A model generated the notes under the pieces. It worked only from the letters and a program-made list of their open reading frames with translations, was not told the origin of the DNA and did not search any database. This document shows, piece by piece, positions 16,482 through 24,738 of a stretch of 35,155 bases of DNA. The position numbers and the translations under genes are program-made. Each line of letters begins with the position of its first letter. The first letter of the stretch is position 1. This DNA comes from CAYVAP01 sp964521065. Lineage in GTDB: Bacteria > Bacteroidota > Bacteroidia > J057. The stretch covers positions 1-35,155 of the forward strand of contig CAZFPQ010000043.1 in NCBI GenBank assembly GCA_964521065.1, given 5' to 3'.

Positions 16482-16955
16482 ATGGCAAAGTTTCAAGACC
16501 ACCGAGATATCAATTGGCCAGGAGCCTGGCTAATTCAAGAAAAGCGCATCCCAGGCGTGCCAGACATTCCCTACAACCGCACCCTGATGATCAAGCAGCT
16601 CACGGATGAGCCTCCTACTGAGCCAGAGTTTGTGGAAGACTGCCAAACCATGAACGATGTATTCAACAAGTTCAAACCCAACAAGGAAGTTCAGTTTGAG
16701 GATGCCCAAGGAATACCCATTTCGGAGGACTTGACCTTTGGATCCTTGATGGATTTTGGCAAAGACGGCATCATCAAGCAAAGTGAATTGCTTCAGGAGA
16801 TCCAGGGTAAGCAGGAAATGTATGCGGGATTTATCAAGCGACTACGCTCAATCAAAATTCTGCATAAGCTATTGGCAGATGCTGAAGCCAAAACGGCCTA
16901 CCTGGAGGCCCTCCAATCCTTCATCAGTGAGTTGGATGAGATCGACCCAGAATAA
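16482..16955 (+). CDS. tssB: T6SS contractile sheath small subunit TssB
   Basis: 157 residues, soluble. It has the small-sheath pattern: a basic N-terminal strand (IQEKRIPGVPDIPYNRTLMI), an acidic middle, a DLTFGSLMDFGKDGII core equivalent to the phi-rich segment of VipA, and a helical end (RLRSIKILHKLLADAEAKTA). TssB pairs with TssC to build the sheath that contracts to fire the Hcp tube. It begins 115 bp after clpV and 51 bp before the TssC gene. The Bacteroidota form differs strongly from the proteobacterial one; position next to TssC is an important part of the assignment. Confidence 0.88.
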   Translation: MAKFQDHRDINWPGAWLIQEKRIPGVPDIPYNRTLMIKQLTDEPPTEPEFVEDCQTMNDVFNKFKPNKEVQFEDAQGIPISEDLTFGSLMDFGKDGIIKQSELLQEIQGKQEMYAGFIKRLRSIKILHKLLADAEAKTAYLEALQSFISELDEIDPE

Positions 16956-17006
16956 TTGTCTACCCACCTCACTTTTCATTGACCTAAACTCCTAAGGATA
17001 AAAATC

Positions 17007-18350
17007 ATGGCTGAACAATCGCTTAGTCCAGAAGAACGATATAAAGAACCCCTCGAGAAGCTGGTATCTTTTGGCCGCTTCAATATCTTAGACGCGACCG
17101 TAGATGGTTTGCGCAACCTCAACCCAGGTAAAAGGGCTCTTCGTGACATCTTCCTCAACGAATCCGATAACAAGGACAAGCGCCTTGAACTCAAACAGCG
17201 CCTAAAGCAATGGCATGAACTGCTTTCTAATTCGGATGATGTCGAAGCGATGATCAATACCGCTCAGCAAGAAGTAGAGTCTGCTCAAGAGCTATTGAAC
17301 AAAAACGTCAAAACTGGGCTAGATGCCACCCGAGACTTGGAAGAGTCCTATCGCACCGTTGCCCTGTTTTTCAAGAATGCCAAACAGGACAAGATCAAGA
17401 ACCTGACCCTCATGAATGCCAGCATGGAGCAGCTCTCCAACATGGACATGGATCAGTTTCGCAACGCAGTCGGAGAGAAACTCAAGTGGGCTTATGGCAC
17501 CGTAGGCAAATCTGACAACTACTCCCTGTTGGTAGTGCCTGGTTTCCTGGGGTCCAATAAAGTCCTACGCGAATGGTCGCAAATGGCCGAAGAAAACAAA
17601 GTAATGCTGGTTACCGATTTCCGGGATTTAGGCGATCACGAAAGTGTCATTGACCTGTTCGATGAGTCTGAATACCCTGATGTGGAAAAGACCAATGTCA
17701 TCATGACTTGTAACTGGCTCATTGGGCGGGAAGCCAATACAGAAGTAGGGGAAGAAGAACCCATTTCGGTGCCTCCCTCCGCTGCTTTAGCCGGCAAAAT
17801 ATACAACCCTGATATCCCCATTTCTCAGCCCATCGCAGGCCGTCAATATGGCACCCTAGAAAATGCTGATGGAGTACGCTTCAAACTTCTCCAAGAACAC
17901 ATCGGTCAACTAGACCAGCGAGGCCTTGTCCCCATGGTTAAGGAATTTGGCGGTGTCATGCCTTACTCGGCCCGGACCCTATATAATGGCGACGACGTAG
18001 GGCTAAAGACTTACAGTGTGGTCATGGTTTTTGACTGGGTAGGCAAGGTGATTTCTGATTTCTTGAATCGGGCCGCTTTCCAAAATGCCAGCAGCAAAAT
18101 GCTCAATGACTACCGCACCCAGATCGTAAAATTCCTCAATAGCATCAAAGGCAACGGCAAGTTGATCAAGAACTTTGCGATCAAGAAGTTTGAGCCAGAT
18201 ACAGAGAATGGCCAACCCGACCGCATTTTGGTTCACGTGGTGCTGGACCCATATTTCCCAGCCAAGTCCTTTGCCATCAAGATGGACGGCACCGCCGGGG
18301 AAGGCATCGACAATTACGTTTGGAATACAAAAGTAGAAGAGATAGGCTAA
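17007..18350 (+). CDS. tssC: T6SS contractile sheath large subunit TssC
   Basis: 447 residues, cytosolic, of the Bacteroidota TssC type (DUF5458). An N-terminal helical region contains LRNLNPGKRALRDIFLNE. The conserved sheath core includes LKWAYGTVGKSDNYSLLVV, and TNVIMTCNWLIG and PPSAALAGKIY follow. The C-terminal handshake domain (about 330-447) has SVVMVFDWVGKVISDFLNR and ends with a beta-hairpin used to interlock with neighbouring subunits. Length is close to that of other TssC proteins. Located between TssB and Hcp. Confidence 0.93.
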   Translation: MAEQSLSPEERYKEPLEKLVSFGRFNILDATVDGLRNLNPGKRALRDIFLNESDNKDKRLELKQRLKQWHELLSNSDDVEAMINTAQQEVESAQELLNKNVKTGLDATRDLEESYRTVALFFKNAKQDKIKNLTLMNASMEQLSNMDMDQFRNAVGEKLKWAYGTVGKSDNYSLLVVPGFLGSNKVLREWSQMAEENKVMLVTDFRDLGDHESVIDLFDESEYPDVEKTNVIMTCNWLIGREANTEVGEEEPISVPPSAALAGKIYNPDIPISQPIAGRQYGTLENADGVRFKLLQEHIGQLDQRGLVPMVKEFGGVMPYSARTLYNGDDVGLKTYSVVMVFDWVGKVISDFLNRAAFQNASSKMLNDYRTQIVKFLNSIKGNGKLIKNFAIKKFEPDTENGQPDRILVHVVLDPYFPAKSFAIKMDGTAGEGIDNYVWNTKVEEIG

Positions 18351-18407
18351 GACCATTCCTGACCTTAGCCCACCATTTTTCACATTTAACCCTTAAAATT
18401 AGCAAAA

Positions 18408-18797
18408 ATGTCATTCAAAGCCACTTTGGACGTAGACGGCAATCAGTACCGCGTCCTCGAATGCAGCTACGACCTAGAGCGCGACACCGACCAATTTGGT
18501 AAGCCAGCCTCAGACGTACGTGGCGGCAAAATCCACCTGACCATTGAGTCTTCTAGTGATACCGCCTTCTTTGAGTGGATGGTATCTTCCTACACCCGCA
18601 AAGCAGGCAAGGTAGTCTTCAACAAGACCGAAGAAGACGCAGAATTGAAGGTTCTTGAATTCGAAGATGCTTACATGGTAGGCTACAGCGAATCATTTGG
18701 CTCACAGGGCAATACCGGCATGGTAGAGCACCTCAGCATTTCCGCCAAGAAGATCATCATGGGCGGTGCCGAGCATGAGAATAGCTGGCCTAGCTAA
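18408..18797 (+). CDS. tssD: T6SS tube protein Hcp/TssD
   Basis: 129 residues forming a compact beta-barrel of the Bacteroidota TssD type: MSFKATLDVDGNQYRVLECS opening, FGKPASDVRGGKIHLTIES, FFEWMVSSYTRKAGKVVF, EFEDAYMVGYSESFGSQG and a final LSISAKKIIMG strand. Hexameric rings stack into the tube inside the sheath and carry small effectors. It begins 57 bp after TssC and is followed by a strong rho-independent terminator, consistent with the need for many copies. No C-terminal fusion is present, so this copy is structural. Confidence 0.93.
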   Translation: MSFKATLDVDGNQYRVLECSYDLERDTDQFGKPASDVRGGKIHLTIESSSDTAFFEWMVSSYTRKAGKVVFNKTEEDAELKVLEFEDAYMVGYSESFGSQGNTGMVEHLSISAKKIIMGGAEHENSWPS

Positions 18798-18818
18798 GTA
18801 AGGCTCAAAAATGGAACG

Positions 18819-18835
18819 TCCCGGCTTAGCCGGGA
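18819..18835 (+). repeat. Short GC-rich hairpin in the hcp 3' untranslated region
   Basis: TCCCGGC-TTA-GCCGGGA is a perfect 7-bp stem with a 3-base loop, 22 bp after the hcp stop. It is followed by only four A, so it is not a terminator on this strand. It may protect the hcp transcript from 3' decay, or be a remnant of a repeat. Confidence 0.4.
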
Positions 18836-18911
18836 AAATCTCTGCGTAAAAGGAGGAAGTTATTTTCCTCGCGTTACCACGAGGCTTTGAATACAAACCC
18901 TCAAAACACCT

Positions 18912-18960
18912 GATTCCCCGCCGCGGAAAGCACCCAAAGCGGGGAATTCTTTCTTTTTTC
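18912..18960 (+). terminator. Rho-independent terminator after hcp
   Basis: ATTCCCCGC (18913-18921) pairs perfectly with GCGGGGAAT (18939-18947), extended by one G-T pair, with a 17-base loop. A T-rich tract TTCTTTCTTTTTT follows directly. It should end most transcripts 115 bp after hcp and so separate hcp and the sheath genes from vgrG and the baseplate genes. Confidence 0.8.
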
Positions 18961-19332
18961 TTCCACCCTTGTGATTAGGCTTACCGCTTACCCATTAGGA
19001 CTTATTGCTTTTTGGCTTCCTTTTGACCATCCCCTTTTCGAAAGTTTAGGAACGCGGACAAAATAACTTTACACTCTTGGTTGATCTTTTGCACGAATCC
19101 TACTTCAGAAAAAGCCTCGCATAGCTCGCTATGCTCAGTTTTTCTTCCTTGTCTTCGCACAGAATCTCTGCCCAAAAATACAAATCTATTTCGCCCGCGT
19201 TCCTTAGTTCTTACCCAAGCACTGGACCAAGTGAAAAGGTGTGGCCCCGTCAAATTATCCAATACGATTCGTGGGCGTTCCCTCCTAAGGTCTCGCCTCA
19301 CAATATCTCAACTTCTACATAAGCCCTAGACC
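18961..19332. other. Gene-poor spacer between hcp terminator and vgrG
   Basis: Together with the hcp 3' region this makes a 535-base gap. The open frames on either strand have poor composition for coding and no recognisable motif, so I call no gene. The notable structure is an imperfect palindrome at 19107-19145. The promoter for vgrG and the baseplate operon is expected here, but no clear box was seen. Confidence 0.5.
19107..19145. repeat. Imperfect nested palindrome
   Basis: An outer pair AGAAAAA (19107-19113) / TTTTTCT (19139-19145) encloses a mismatch zone and an inner pair GCATAGC (19119-19125) / GCTATGC (19128-19134). The A-run on one side and T-run on the other suit a bidirectional terminator or a mobile palindromic repeat. 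Confidence 0.5.
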
Positions 19333-21312
19333 ATGTCTAAAAAAGCCATTGCTCAAATCGAAATTGAAGGTCTTTCGGATCAGCTTTCACCCTATCTGGA
19401 AGTACACATCACCCAGCAGCTTTTCGGGCACCACGAATTTGAAGTTTATCTTCCTTTGGCCGTGGTAGAAGGAGCAGGCAAAAACGTCTTAAATCAATCC
19501 CGGGATCTTATTGGTAAGCAGGTAAAGATCAGCTTGGAGACGACAGGTTTATCCGAAAACCAAAGCCACTTATTCATCGGATTGATCACCCACGTCGGCT
19601 TTGCACGCAGCCACGGCGGCAGTAGCCAATTAATTGTAAGGGGTAAAAGCCCTACCATCCTGTTGGAAGATGGAGCCAATTGCCGCGGTTTTTCAGAGAT
19701 GGGGCTGGATGACATTGCCCAGGAAATCATGGGGAGCTATCCGGCCAACCTACTCTCCTTCCAAGCCAATACCGAAAACCCCTCTACCTATCCCTTTGTA
19801 GTACAATACCAGGAGACCAACTACCAATTTCTGGCCCGACTCGCCGATCGACATGGAACCTGGTTTTTCTACAATGGGGAGGAAATACGATTTGGAACCT
19901 TAGAAAATGAGGACCCCATTAAAATGTTGCTAGGCTCAGATCTCCATTCATTTGACCTGGGTCTAGACATGTTGCCCGTCAATGGCAATTACCATAGCTA
20001 TCATTACCTTAGCAACGAAACCTTCCGGGGAGAAGGTACCCAAGCCTCGGTATCCACCTTGGATAACCATTATGGCGAGCCTGTTTTCACAGAATCAGAA
20101 AATTTGTTTGCTGATTCCTCACTAGGTCAATCCTTTGCCGACTTTTCCTCCCAATCTGAGCTGGACGACTTTGTCTTGCAAAAGCGAAGTCAACAGGCCA
20201 GTAAGATGGTCATTCTCCATGGCAAGAGTGAAAACGTACAAGTAAAGTTAGGTGCTGTCATCGAAATAGCCGGGAGGAAATCAGACAACAAAGAGGATGG
20301 ATTAGAGAACTATGGACAATTTAGGGTCATCCAAGTTCGACATCACCTCAATGGCAATGGAAACTATCAGAACATCTTTGAGGCCATCCCCTTAGAAGCT
20401 ACTTTTCCACCTAGCAATCCATTTGTCAGCAGGCCTCAAGTACAAGCCCAATACGCCAAGGTCATCGATAATTTTGATCCAGACCAATTAGGTAGAGTAA
20501 GGGTACAGTTCTACTGGCAGACGGGCAGCGACATCACTCCTTGGATTCGCATGGTTCAACCCGCAGCTGGTCCAGATCGAGGCTTTTTCATGATTCCTGA
20601 AGTGGATGATGAGGTCTGGGTAGAGTTTGCCTATGATGACCCAGATAGGCCCATCGTGACGGGGGCCCTGTTCCATGGCAATGCGCTACCAAATGGTGCC
20701 TGGAACCATGCCGAAAACGACATCAAATCAATCAGAACCAAAAGCGGCAATGAAATCCAAATCGTAGATACCGCTGGTCAGGAAGAAATCCGAATCAGTA
20801 CAGGAGACGGAAAAAACTCTTTGAGCCTGACCATGGGAGGCGGTGGAACCATCACGTTTAGCAGCGGAACCGAGATGACCATTTCGAGTACCACCGTCAA
20901 TATCCAAGCCTCCGACACCCTGAACCTAGAGGCCAATGACATCAACATCACAGCAGGCAATCAATTGGCGGTTTCATCAGGTGCTGACACAAGCATTTCA
21001 GCCGGTGCCAATATTGAGGTAGGATCTGGCGCCAATACGAGTCTAGAGGCAGGCGGAAGTTTGGAGGGATCGGCTACTGGCGGTAGCCTAAGCATGACAG
21101 CAGCCACTGACCTTGCCCTTGAAGCAGGGGTCAACCTATCTGGCGATGCTGGCGTCAATGTCGATCTGACAGCTGGTGCTAACGGCTCTCTTACCGCCAA
21201 TGCCATGGCCAATTTAGAGGGAAGTGCATCGGCCAATGTAAAAGGGGCCATGGTCAATGTCGAAGGAAGTGGCATGACCAGCATTACCGGCGGCGTGGTC
21301 AAAATGAATTGA
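19333..21312 (+). CDS. vgrG: T6SS spike protein VgrG/TssI
   Basis: 659 residues. Residues about 8-365 are the gp27-like hub (QQLFGHHEFEVYLP; YPFVVQYQETNYQFLARL; ADRHGTWFFYNGE). Residues about 375-455 are the gp5-type OB fold (AKVIDNFDPDQLGRVRVQFY; PWIRMVQPAAGPDRGFF; PIVTGALFHG). From about 475 on, a repetitive beta-helix needle rich in Gly, Ala, Ser and Thr runs to the end with no extra catalytic domain, so this is a structural spike. VgrG trimers cap the Hcp tube and carry the PAAR-like tip. It heads the baseplate gene set and follows a 535 bp gap with a terminator. Confidence 0.93.
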   Translation: MSKKAIAQIEIEGLSDQLSPYLEVHITQQLFGHHEFEVYLPLAVVEGAGKNVLNQSRDLIGKQVKISLETTGLSENQSHLFIGLITHVGFARSHGGSSQLIVRGKSPTILLEDGANCRGFSEMGLDDIAQEIMGSYPANLLSFQANTENPSTYPFVVQYQETNYQFLARLADRHGTWFFYNGEEIRFGTLENEDPIKMLLGSDLHSFDLGLDMLPVNGNYHSYHYLSNETFRGEGTQASVSTLDNHYGEPVFTESENLFADSSLGQSFADFSSQSELDDFVLQKRSQQASKMVILHGKSENVQVKLGAVIEIAGRKSDNKEDGLENYGQFRVIQVRHHLNGNGNYQNIFEAIPLEATFPPSNPFVSRPQVQAQYAKVIDNFDPDQLGRVRVQFYWQTGSDITPWIRMVQPAAGPDRGFFMIPEVDDEVWVEFAYDDPDRPIVTGALFHGNALPNGAWNHAENDIKSIRTKSGNEIQIVDTAGQEEIRISTGDGKNSLSLTMGGGGTITFSSGTEMTISSTTVNIQASDTLNLEANDINITAGNQLAVSSGADTSISAGANIEVGSGANTSLEAGGSLEGSATGGSLSMTAATDLALEAGVNLSGDAGVNVDLTAGANGSLTANAMANLEGSASANVKGAMVNVEGSGMTSITGGVVKMN

Positions 21313-21340
21313 AACGGAACATCTAACAACTCCTCACAGC

Positions 21341-21772
21341 GTGTCAAGCTTCTATTCCTTACCCTTTTCATTCAAAGCACTGCTAGAGCAGCGCAAGGAA
21401 GATCTATACGTTTCGCTAGAAGAATCTGTAAGGCAACACATTGAGCTGATCATTACCACCCGCCTGGGTGAGTTCCGATTTGACCCTAGCTACGGCTGCC
21501 AAATTTGGGACAAGGATTTTGTGGTCATTTCCAACCAAAAAGGGCTTGAAATAGATGACATCAAACGATCCTTGGAAGAAGCCATCATTACCCATGAGAA
21601 GCGGATCGAAGCACTTTACAACTTCAATGTAAAGGTAGTTTCAGCCGAAAGTGAAGGCGTGAAACGAATTCATCAACGACTTGAGATCAACCTATCCAGC
21701 AAGCTAAAAGGAACCAACCAAGATTTTTATTATTCCGAAGTATTGTATTTTAGTCCAGTATCTCTGGTTTAG
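21341..21772 (+). CDS. tssE: T6SS baseplate wedge protein TssE (gp25-like)
   Basis: 143 residues of the GPW/gp25 family. The key block is SVRQHIELIITTRLGEFRFDPSYGCQIWD (residues about 29-57, quoted here only in part as a landmark: GEFRFDPSYGC), which matches the conserved RPxFGs-like core of gp25, and it is followed by helix VDDIKRSLEEAI-type and a C-terminal hairpin. TssE joins the sheath to the baseplate wedge. The start appears to be a GTG at 21341, 28 bp after vgrG; no ATG gives a full-length product. TssF follows after 99 bp. Confidence 0.87.
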   Translation: MSSFYSLPFSFKALLEQRKEDLYVSLEESVRQHIELIITTRLGEFRFDPSYGCQIWDKDFVVISNQKGLEIDDIKRSLEEAIITHEKRIEALYNFNVKVVSAESEGVKRIHQRLEINLSSKLKGTNQDFYYSEVLYFSPVSLV

Positions 21773-21871
21773 CGAAGTCAATACCAGAGGAGGCCAAGCC
21801 AATGTTTTTTTGCCCCTGACCCTTCATAAGTCCAAGAGATACGTTTTCATTTCTGATTTGCCCATCTGTCT

Positions 21872-23779
21872 ATGTCCAGTTCCTATCATTCCGAAGATAT
21901 TCAGCAAATCCAAGCCCGCCTCTTTGAAGAGGCTGCGAAGATTTATGAACGTCGGACTGGCCAACGGCGCAATCGCCTAGGTGGGTTTGACCCCTTGGTT
22001 TACATGCTGCTAGGAGCTGCCGCCAGTGAGTTTGAAAAGATCTCCTTGGACCTACATTCTTCTTGGTCTAGAATGCTGGAACAAGTGGCTCACTTACTTA
22101 CGCCGGAAGTCGACACAGGCCCCCAGCCTAGCCATGGGATTGGCCACGCCGAATCCATTGAGTCTGTCGCCTTGACACAAGTCCAAGACCAATTGGTGGC
22201 CGCAGGTCACCAGGACCAGGACATTTTCTTGAGTCCAAGTGGACGTTTTCAACTGGTAAATGGGGGAGTTCGACTGATGTGTGTGGGGGATACCCTCTAT
22301 GAGGTGGGCAATGACCAATTCAAACAAGCTTTGTTTCGTAGCGGAGGCAGGAGCAATCATTTTGAGGTATGGCTAGGCCTGGAATTGCCAAAGGAAACCA
22401 AGGACTTACAAAACCTTCATTTCTTTTGGGAATGGGACCATCAGCGGCTTCCGGTGAGTCCTGGAGAATTTCTTCTTACCAGTCAATGGTATCACGAAGA
22501 TCAGGAATTAGACAAGGAGCTGGGCCTCAAGGAGGTTCAGACGAATGACGCTAGGCTGACTTACCCAATTGCAGATGAATTCCAGGCCGCTCGGCTCATC
22601 GAGAAATCAGTCAATCAATACTACCACGATCGATTTTTACGACTCCAGCTTCCTAGCGGAGATAAACAGGTGCAAGCCCGGCCTTATCCACAGAGTTTTT
22701 CGACCCGGTTTAATTCCAAAGATCTAGAGAGTCTTTCCCAGGAACTGGTGTGGATCAAGGTTCACTTTTCGGAGGTTTGTTTTCGTGGGCAAGAAGCAGT
22801 TATGCCAGCGGCCCAGTTGGCCAGAGAAGTATTGTCTAGGTCCCTTTGCTTGATCAATTGTTTCCCCTTGATCAATCGCCGTTTATTGGAGAAAATCTTT
22901 AACCTCAATCCAGCGGTCAACCTATTTGAATTGGAGTGCGCCAAGCATTTTCATGGCATTGAGCAAGTGATTAGCTCACGCTTAGAGCGTGAATACGTGC
23001 AACTCCCCTTCATGCGTATCATGGAAGAGTATCCCTCCGAGAATCGGAGTTACGCCCTGCGCAGGGGGGGCGTCAATCGATTTGATAGCCGAGATGCTCG
23101 CGGAATGCTCAAAAACTTTATCCGGTACTTCCGGGAAGAAAACTATCTCTTCTCTGCCTTGGGGCGAGGCGTAGTCTCTAGCAATCTAACTAGCATTGAA
23201 AAGGCCCTGAACGACCTTGAAACCCGGCTGAATCGGAAGTCCCCTCAATCTGACCAAGAAGGTAACAACACAGAACCCATACACATTGCTTTTCCTGCTG
23301 GAGAATCGGAAAGTGTCATTGTGAGTTATTGGGAAAGTGCTGGCTTTGCCGCCAATTATATCCCAGCGGGTACTCCGTTGGACATCTACGGGGATTCACC
23401 TTGGAAGACGGGAAGTACCCGCCTAATCCTTGAGACTTTGGGAGGTAGAGATCCTGAAGCAGATCTACACCGACTCCAGACTTACAAATCTGCCCTCATA
23501 ACCCGTCAACGAATCGTCACCCAAGCAGATATCTTGACTCATTGTCGAGCAGAGTTAGGAAAGGCACTGATGGATATCCACATAAAACCTGGCGTAGAAG
23601 TTGGCCAGGATCGCAAAACAGGATTACGGCGAATTCTTAAGGTTCACATAGAATTAGACCAGGATTCAACTCAAAATTCCTGGGAATTCATTAAGAATAG
23701 GCTAGAAAGCCAGCTCAACGAACAGTCTACCACCTTGGTTCCTATTCGGGTAGTTTTCAACCAGCAAGCATCAAGATGA
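21872..23779 (+). CDS. tssF: T6SS baseplate wedge protein TssF
   Basis: 635 residues. The opening, EEAAKIYERRTGQRRNRLGG then FDPLVYMLLGAAASEFEKI and MLEQVAHLLTPE, is the VasA/ImpG (TssF) head in its Bacteroidota form; proteobacterial TssF has the same 'DP.V.RLLE..A.L.AR' logic. A middle region with CLINCFPLINRRL and the long C-terminal domain complete the wedge protein. TssF and TssG form the TssF2G wedge recruited to TssK. The stop overlaps the TssG start by 4 bp (ATGA), a sign of translational coupling. Confidence 0.9.
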   Translation: MSSSYHSEDIQQIQARLFEEAAKIYERRTGQRRNRLGGFDPLVYMLLGAAASEFEKISLDLHSSWSRMLEQVAHLLTPEVDTGPQPSHGIGHAESIESVALTQVQDQLVAAGHQDQDIFLSPSGRFQLVNGGVRLMCVGDTLYEVGNDQFKQALFRSGGRSNHFEVWLGLELPKETKDLQNLHFFWEWDHQRLPVSPGEFLLTSQWYHEDQELDKELGLKEVQTNDARLTYPIADEFQAARLIEKSVNQYYHDRFLRLQLPSGDKQVQARPYPQSFSTRFNSKDLESLSQELVWIKVHFSEVCFRGQEAVMPAAQLAREVLSRSLCLINCFPLINRRLLEKIFNLNPAVNLFELECAKHFHGIEQVISSRLEREYVQLPFMRIMEEYPSENRSYALRRGGVNRFDSRDARGMLKNFIRYFREENYLFSALGRGVVSSNLTSIEKALNDLETRLNRKSPQSDQEGNNTEPIHIAFPAGESESVIVSYWESAGFAANYIPAGTPLDIYGDSPWKTGSTRLILETLGGRDPEADLHRLQTYKSALITRQRIVTQADILTHCRAELGKALMDIHIKPGVEVGQDRKTGLRRILKVHIELDQDSTQNSWEFIKNRLESQLNEQSTTLVPIRVVFNQQASR

Positions 23780-24732
23780 AAGCAACCGAATTTACAAATC
23801 AGCTAAAAAACATTCCTGAAGACCTCAGGATAGAAGTCATTCTATATGAATTACTTAAGAATCAACAGCTAGAGGCTTCCAAGGTAGAAATAAGACCCGA
23901 AGGAATCTTTTATCGAGATAGCGAGCGAGACTTGTTAGAAATAGAATTGCGAAAAGACAAGTTTGGCGACATTGAAAAGTACGTGTTCAAGACCCCTCGT
24001 GAGGGGATCTATGATGCACTACCCAAGGGAGTATTTCATGGGCCCAAGTCGAGGAAATATCGAAAAAATGCCAAGGAAATCTCAGAAGAGATCAGGGCTC
24101 AAGAAGCAGAAGAAGCAGCAGCCAGAGATTTTTTCCAGCCTCTAGAACAGGAGTTTTTCCGCTTGCGGATTCAATCTGAGGAGAAAGAAGCGCAAATGGC
24201 CATGGGCTTCAGTGAAGGATCTCATCAGCAAGGGCTTTTCGAAGAGTTCTGGAATCTTGACCTATCCGCGATTCCTTCCTCCCAAGTCACTTCCTTGCTT
24301 TACGTGCTGCCCCTTTCTTTTACCTATAAAGGAAAGCTCGACAAAGTGAGCATGATCATGGGAGCCGTCTTGAAAGTTCCGGTTTCCCTAGAACCTAGCT
24401 GGTCTGATGCAGCAGATACCTCCACCTTTGAGCAAGCGGGTCTAGGAGAATGCTTTCTGGGCATTGATACCGTACTCAATGGCAGATTGGAGGATGGCTT
24501 ACCCTCTTTGAAGGTTCACATTGGTCCTGTGGAAGGGACGGCCCTGCCGGACTTCTTGGCCAATGGCTCTCAAGCCTATCTGCTTGACATACTCGAAACA
24601 CATTTTCTACCTGCCGACAGCAGAATAATTCGAAAAATTATCGTGGACAAAGAGACGGCCCAGTTCACCTTGACGGAGAATCCCGAGCAGGGCAGACTGG
24701 GTTATTCAACCCTACTAGGTTCTATCATTTAA
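23776..24732 (+). CDS. tssG: T6SS baseplate wedge protein TssG
   Basis: 318 residues, soluble, coupled to tssF by a 4-bp overlap. The N-terminal part has LRIEVILYELLKNQ; the middle is a charged helical stretch (about 98-150); the C-terminal half has LLYVLPLSFTYKGKLDKVS and GLGECFLGIDTVLNG, consistent with the TssG fold where this segment (LGxxxxLG) meets TssK. Sequence identity to proteobacterial TssG is low by eye, so the call relies on position between TssF and TssN/TssK, length, and the LGECFLGID block. Confidence 0.82.
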   Translation: MKATEFTNQLKNIPEDLRIEVILYELLKNQQLEASKVEIRPEGIFYRDSERDLLEIELRKDKFGDIEKYVFKTPREGIYDALPKGVFHGPKSRKYRKNAKEISEEIRAQEAEEAAARDFFQPLEQEFFRLRIQSEEKEAQMAMGFSEGSHQQGLFEEFWNLDLSAIPSSQVTSLLYVLPLSFTYKGKLDKVSMIMGAVLKVPVSLEPSWSDAADTSTFEQAGLGECFLGIDTVLNGRLEDGLPSLKVHIGPVEGTALPDFLANGSQAYLLDILETHFLPADSRIIRKIIVDKETAQFTLTENPEQGRLGYSTLLGSII

Positions 24733-24738
24733 CGGCCT

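Noticed and set aside
19002..19301. 99-codon frame on the - strand between hcp and vgrG
   Set aside because: Arg/Lys-rich composition, no motif, and it runs through a palindrome; likely chance.
20961..21371. 136-codon frame on the - strand inside the vgrG needle region
   Set aside because: Arises from the Gly/Ala/Ser-rich repeats of the beta-helix read in reverse.
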